From contig JARUPZ010000010.1 of assembly GCA_031213475.1 (NCBI GenBank), positions 4,125,798-4,189,797 of the forward strand: a DNA stretch of 64,000 nt, given 5' to 3'. This document shows positions 59,672 to 64,000 of this stretch, piece after piece. The notes beneath the pieces were generated by a model. That model worked only from the letters and a program-made list of their open reading frames with translations. It was not told where the DNA came from and did no database searches. Position 1 is the stretch's first letter. Every line of letters starts with the position of its first letter. Source of the stretch: Nereocystis luetkeana (lineage: Eukaryota; Sar; Phaeophyceae; Laminariales; Laminariaceae). The translations under genes and the position numbers were made by a program.

Positions 59672-61845
59672 GATTATGATGATGGTAATGATGATGATGG
59701 TGATGGTTGATGATGATGATGGTTGATGATGATAGTGATGATGATGGTGATGGTTGATGATGGATATGACGATGACGATGGCAGTGACGAGCGCAATGGT
59801 GTTGACGATGACATGGGCGGCAAAACAAACGCGTTGGTGTTACCGTTACGATCGTTTGTTCGCACACAACAGCCAGATGCAGGGGGGAAGGGGGGGATGC
59901 AAGGATGAGGAGGGGAGAGGGAGGGAGGGGGGGGTGGGGGTGCAGACAAGGAGAAGGACGAGGGGGGGGGGGGGAGGGGGGTATCAGAGGGGAGGGGGGT
60001 CAGGGCGAGGAGAAGGAGGTGAGGCAGTTGGGGGGGGCGTCGAAGCAAGCAATGATGCTGGCGAACGAGAACAATGCTCGAGTTGCATGCGGTACATGCA
60101 TAGTGTACGAGTAAGAGTCCAACATGACGATGACATGGCCCAAGTATTTTTCGCCTCAACAGCGTACAAAACGTTGACGGAAATGGGAGGCTGGGGTGCA
60201 ACCGGGCTTTGTTTCAAGACCAAAAATAACCCTGACAACCAAAACAAGTAACAAGCGCAAGCCAATACAGAAGCCGACCTCAGTAAGCGCTTCGACATTA
60301 GTTTTCGACAGCAACAAAACGGGACAACATTCAAGAGTAGAAGAACAGCTGCAACAGCCAACCCAACCGAAAAAATCAACTAAAGCAAACAAACAGAAAA
60401 CACACAAATCCCTGAATTCAGACTTGAGGGTCGAAACTTCAAAACACTACGTAAACGCTAAACACCATACACTAAACACGAAGCACAAAGCTCCAATCAC
60501 AGAACACCCAAGACACAAAAAACGCAGCAGCATCTGGACCGCATCCACCACCTACCCACCCACTCACTCACCCCCCCTGCCCCCCCACTCATCACCCCCT
60601 GATAACAACACGAACCTGTCGCCCCCCCCCCTCGTCAAACCCTCCGATGCTCCAGCCGCCGCCACCCCTCCAGGCCTCCCCCGACCCCCCCGGCTCACCC
60701 CCCCCTTTCCCCTTGGCCGCGCCGGCCAGCGCCCGCCACGCGAGGCGGAGGTCACGGTTGGCGTGAGCGTACGAGACAAGCTTGAGCCACAGGATGACCG
60801 CGGTGAAGAGATACGCGAAACCGAAAACGGGCGACCCTTCGGTGAGCCAGACGATGGCGACGGCGATGGAAATACAGAGAGTGAGGTTGACGCCGTGCAG
60901 CACTAGTACCGGGCCCTTGTTGGAGTGGTGGTGTTGGTGGTAGTGTTGGTGTTGGTGTTGGTGGGGTTGGAGGTGACGTTGTTGTTGAGTTGGGATTACA
61001 TAGAGCGGGGGGCAACGGTTGATATAGAAAACGGGGGGGGGGGGGGGGGCATGGTGGGGCGGGAGGAGCGGAAGGGGGGTGGGGCGAGGGGAGAGAGAGA
61101 AAGAGAAACGTGTTAGACGTCGTTCTGAAGCATCTCTGAAACAGCACCTAAAAGCGTTCTTCACCGGCTCCCTTGCTTGGATGGTGCGTGCTAATGTAAC
61201 GAAACATAGATAGATACATGGCTAGATAGATAGATAGATAGATAGATACAGTAGATATATAAATGTTTAGATAGATACATAGATAGACAGAAGGCTGCAG
61301 GGTCCAAAATCGGTGGAGGCGATGATGAAACCGACCAACGCCAGCCACACGCACAAAAACCAATACAGGCGTACGTAATTGGACCCCGTGAAGATATCGA
61401 AAGAGTACTCGGAGCAATCCGCCGGGCACACGAAAAACGCATACGCCACACGCCACACGAATACCCTCCCCACGTCAAGACCACAGCACAGACAGCACAG
61501 AGCCATCCTTCGATGGAGGGAATTACCTACCTACGCTCATCAGGGCACTCAGGGTTGTACCTAACGCTTCTCAGGGTACTTGGGGGAGTAGCCAATGCTT
61601 CTCAGTATTTTCTATTTGCTTCTCAGAGTGCTTGGGGGAGTACCTATGCGCTTCTTGAGGGGGCGCTAGGCCCACTACCGAAAACCTAGGGTTGAGAAAA
61701 TTGACGCGCAACCCCGATGACAACCAAACTACATTGGATAGGCACATCACGTCAACAACAACACCAACAACACAACAACACAACAACAACACCAACAACA
61801 CCAACAACACCACCAACAGCAACAGCAACAGCAACAACAACAACT

Positions 61846-61888
<43 letters not shown>

Positions 61889-64000
61889 CGAAATTAAATT
61901 TGGGGTTGCGAATATTAAGGGACGCTCCTCACTTGCGTATGGCCCATTTCTAGTCGCACCACAACAAGATGGGGTCCAAAACGTACCCCTCCCCTACCGC
62001 ACTGCTGTAGTGGCATGGCTCCACAACGTAAATACCGCACAACGTACACAAGGCACAACGTACAACGCACGACGCTCGGCGGCTCTACCTCTGTCCCGCC
62101 GAGCATTCCCTTCTCACGGCCCGGCCTCGGCATGGCCAGTCGCTCCACAGCAAAGGCCGCCGCCGCGTGCACGCTCTTCAAGCATCGCGGGCGCGGATAC
62201 GAGGTGTGGGCAAGGTAGCGCAAGCACAAGTACAGACACACAACGCACGAAAACACACATCAGGAAGAGAGCGGGGGGGGGGGGGGGGGGGGAGGGAGCG
62301 TGATCATGAAGCAAGTTTGCAGCAACGTCACCATTGAGCAAGTTTGCAGCAACACCACCACCGTAACCACCATCACCACCACCACCACCACCAATGGGCG
62401 CACCCGCAGCCACCACAGCAAGCCTCGCCCGCTCGCACGCGAAACCCTCCCCCGTCCTCCCTCTCCCCCTTCCCGATGCCCGCCCTCCCTCACAAACCCC
62501 AACCCTTACGCCTCAACCCTAACCCCCTCCCACCCAAAACTCCAACCCCAAGCCAACCCCAAGCCTGACCCTGCCACCCAACCGCCAACCCCAACCCCCC
62601 CCCCCCCAACGCCAACCGAAAGGGATGCGTGGTCAATGGTCAAATGACTAAGGCAAGCAACAAATGAGTACGCCGCCCCCCAACACCAACCCCTTCCAAC
62701 CCCCCCGCCCAAAAACAAAAACAAGCCACCTTACCAACAAAAGGGTCCCGGCGATGCGCGGCGCGTCCCATAGGTCGCTCGGCTCCTGCATCTTCGGCAG
62801 GGAAGTCAGAACGCCGTAGCGCCTCAAGTTGGCCGCGATAAGCCGGGAGTTCGTAACGAGCAGGAGGATCGCCATGAGGTTGAGCAGACCGCGGTAGTTC
62901 TGGGTGGACGGCGCCCGCCCACTGAGGATGCTTACCGTGGACTGAGTTTACAAAAAAATAAATAATCGCAGAGCGTGTTTTATGTTCAATGCATTCGGGC
63001 GAGTGGAGGAGGAGGAGGAGGAGGTGGTGGTGAACGACGAGAACAACTACCAGATACAGTATAGATCAAATGCCTTTAGCTGTGAGTTTCACGCGAGAGT
63101 GGGGATGTTGACAGAGGAGGGGGAGAAATAGAGTAAGCAAAACCGGCCGGCCGAATTTTTTCTTTCTACTACCGGTTTGGGTGTCATGGAAAACAGCTTT
63201 GTAACACCGTACATTGGCGCTCTTCAGAGCCAAATATCACAATAAAAAAACAAAAAACAAAAAACGCACGCACGCACGCACGCACAAATAAGGGTCTGGT
63301 AAGCTTGATCATAGGCTTCCCCACCTCCTTGTGCATGGGCCGGCTGGCCGGGTAACCAGTGGGGTCGAATTTTTTCTTCTTCGTGCGCTTCTGCGCGGGC
63401 TCCGCTTGACCCTTGGAGGCACGGTCGTCTCCCATCCCCTGCCGCTCCCCTGAACGCTTGCGCTGGTTGTGCTCGTCGAGGGACCTTTCGTTGCTCAACT
63501 GTCGGCTGATCCTGCGGGACACATTAATAGGTGGTGGGGGCGGGGGGGGGGGGGGGGGGCACAGCAGCAGCGCTCGTTGTGTCGGGATGTCATGGTGTCT
63601 GGTCACTCGTGACACCTCGCTCGTACCAGTCATTTTCTTTAGTTGAACAACACCAGCAACAACAACAGTAACGACAGCAGCCACCACTCAGCAACTAACA
63701 ACAACATCACCACCACCGCTACCACCTACCCCAGGAACTCGAACAAACAACTACCAACAACTCAAATCCCCCCCCCCCCCCCTCCCCCCTACAGTCTCGC
63801 CTTCGCAAGTGCTGCAGACCGCCGGCCACGTCCCAGCTCCCCTTCCTCGACATGCCTCGGACAACCCCAGCAGAAATCTTGCTCATGGCCGCCTCCGCCG
63901 CAGCCAACTCCGCGACAGCGGAATCATCGTTGCCACCAAAAGTAGCGGTCCCCGAGGAGGACAGGCGGACAGCTTCTTCTCTCTCGTCGTCGTCCTCTCC
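52542..64000 (-). CDS. DGAT1: Diacylglycerol O-acyltransferase 1 (MBOAT family), 5' end outside window
   Basis: Exons, minus strand: >64000-63801, 63511-63286, 62941-62735, 62175-62089, 60915-60699, about 59469-59281, 57724-57647, 56832-56674, 55845-55744, 54380-54261, 53570-53478 and 52658-52542, over 590 aa. Function: final acylation of diacylglycerol with acyl-CoA to triacylglycerol in the ER membrane. DGAT1 hallmarks seen: NYRGLLNL (exon 3), LLYFWFAPTLCYQPTYPRSK (exon 6), FGDRMFYRDWWNANTIEAYW then WNLPVHYW (exons 8-9), VRHVYFPCLR and the catalytic-histidine block IHELLVSVPF (exon 10), FFGMIGNVPL (exon 11) and GQPMSLLCYYRDY (exon 12). Several hydrophobic segments match the MBOAT fold. LVSVP and FAPTLCY favour DGAT1 over sterol acyltransferases. 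The acidic, Ser-rich N-terminus is typical. Odd points: exon 1 fits only with a GC donor at 63801, the exon 5/6 join is one base out of phase beside an 8-G run, and several acceptors are AAG. Confidence 0.93.
53265..53400 (-). repeat. Dispersed repeat family R3, copy 3
   Basis: Reverse complement reads CTCAGATCCGGAGTCGCATA and CCCTCCCCACTACGCTTCTT, with CCCTCCTATTAATAGTCG upstream. DGAT1 intron before exon 12. Confidence 0.6.
53965..54200 (+). mobile_element. SINE-like element
   Basis: In the DGAT1 intron just past exon 10, antisense to the gene. Runs from GACGCTGTCATCCATATGCA to CATGATATCGAGCACACC. Confidence 0.8.
54411..54712 (+). repeat. AGTAACCGTAG-type minisatellite
   Basis: About 25 degenerate 11-13 bp units (AGTAAC.GTAG, AGCAACCATAG) starting 30 bp upstream (gene sense) of DGAT1 exon 10. 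Confidence 0.75.
55255..55362 (+). mobile_element. LINE 3' tail fragment
   Basis: GGAGGTATCTCTATTAGGAG precedes the conserved tail ending CAACAAATGAGTACG and a C-run. In a DGAT1 intron, antisense to the gene. Confidence 0.75.
56863..56998 (+). repeat. GA-rich tract
   Basis: GAGA/CAGA repeats on the plus strand, that is a C/T-rich tract on the DGAT1 strand just before exon 8, where it can act as polypyrimidine tract. Confidence 0.7.
59170..59243 (-). other. Degenerate tRNA-like sequence
   Basis: Minus strand reads TGGCTTGGTAGGTGGTCC (D-arm/A-box like) and CGTGGGTTCAAGTCTCAC (T-arm/B box). The acceptor strands do not pair (5' TCCCCGG against 3' CGAGTGC) and no clean anticodon loop forms. It lies in the DGAT1 intron, about 40 bp downstream of exon 6. 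Confidence 0.45.
59503..59772 (+). repeat. GAT trinucleotide repeat
   Basis: Interrupted GAT/GGT array, about 270 bp, in the DGAT1 intron upstream of exon 6. Confidence 0.8.
61757..61890 (+). repeat. AAC trinucleotide repeat
   Basis: CAA/AAC array in the DGAT1 intron between exons 4 and 5; with the GATA run at 61211-61275 it accounts for most of this intron's complexity loss. Confidence 0.8.
62616..62680 (+). mobile_element. LINE 3' tail fragment
   Basis: GAAAGGGATGCGTGGTCAAT through AACAAATGAGTACG, then a C-run. In the DGAT1 intron after exon 3; nearly identical to the tail at 7476. Confidence 0.75.

Noticed and set aside
59503-59772. Possible CRISPR-like or regulated repeat array
   Set aside because: It is a plain GAT microsatellite without spacers; no CRISPR would be expected in a eukaryotic nuclear genome.
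1-64000. Search for LTR elements or virus-derived genes
   Set aside because: No reverse transcriptase, integrase, capsid-like or envelope-like open frames and no long direct terminal repeats were seen; the only retroelement protein part is the LINE C-terminus.

Overview
This is a eukaryotic nuclear window carrying three large intron-rich genes embedded in a dense bed of small transposable elements, GC-rich microsatellites and poly-C/poly-G tracts. Long introns, exons of roughly 45-300 bp, C-rich 3' splice tracts, a DGAT1-type acyltransferase and an organellar-type PPR protein suggest a photosynthetic stramenopile, most likely a brown alga of the Ectocarpus type. That assignment is inference from style and gene content; no rRNA or organelle marker is present to prove it.

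Layout. (1) 1-7.7 kb: repeats, tRNA-like tandem copies and a few weak ORFs; the last part may hold a 5' exon of the next gene. (2) 7,750-22,679, plus strand: a 12-exon pentatricopeptide-repeat (PPR) gene of about 1,170 aa, assembled by matching splice phases. (3) 22.7-26.9 kb: convergent intergenic DNA with SINE copies. (4) 26,911-44,601, minus strand: a 13-exon gene of about 542 aa with one clear EF-hand, a Pro-Lys linker, an acidic tract and a poly-glycine run; the rest is unrecognised. (5) 44.6-52.5 kb: repeat-rich intergenic DNA. (6) 52,542 to beyond 64,000, minus strand: a DGAT1 (diacylglycerol O-acyltransferase, MBOAT family) gene of at least 12 exons, whose 5' end lies outside the window.

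The mobile fraction is the most informative part. About 16 copies or fragments of a SINE-like element of about 285-315 bp share their last ~70 bp with the 3' end of a 5'-truncated LINE (best copy 8,420-9,040); both end in ATGAGTAC plus a C-run. A second set is a 109-bp TA-flanked hairpin MITE (8 copies, nearly all exactly 109 bp), and a third a TTAA-flanked palindromic element resembling piggyBac MITEs. A GGGTC-pentamer element, a ~240-bp TIR element and several unnamed repeat families occur in two or three copies each. No LTR element, virus-derived element or CRISPR array was seen.

The three genes are not functionally linked by anything visible. PPR proteins normally bind organellar RNA, DGAT1 makes triacylglycerol in the ER, and the EF-hand protein is probably a calcium-responsive protein of unknown role. 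Most introns in all three genes are phase 0.
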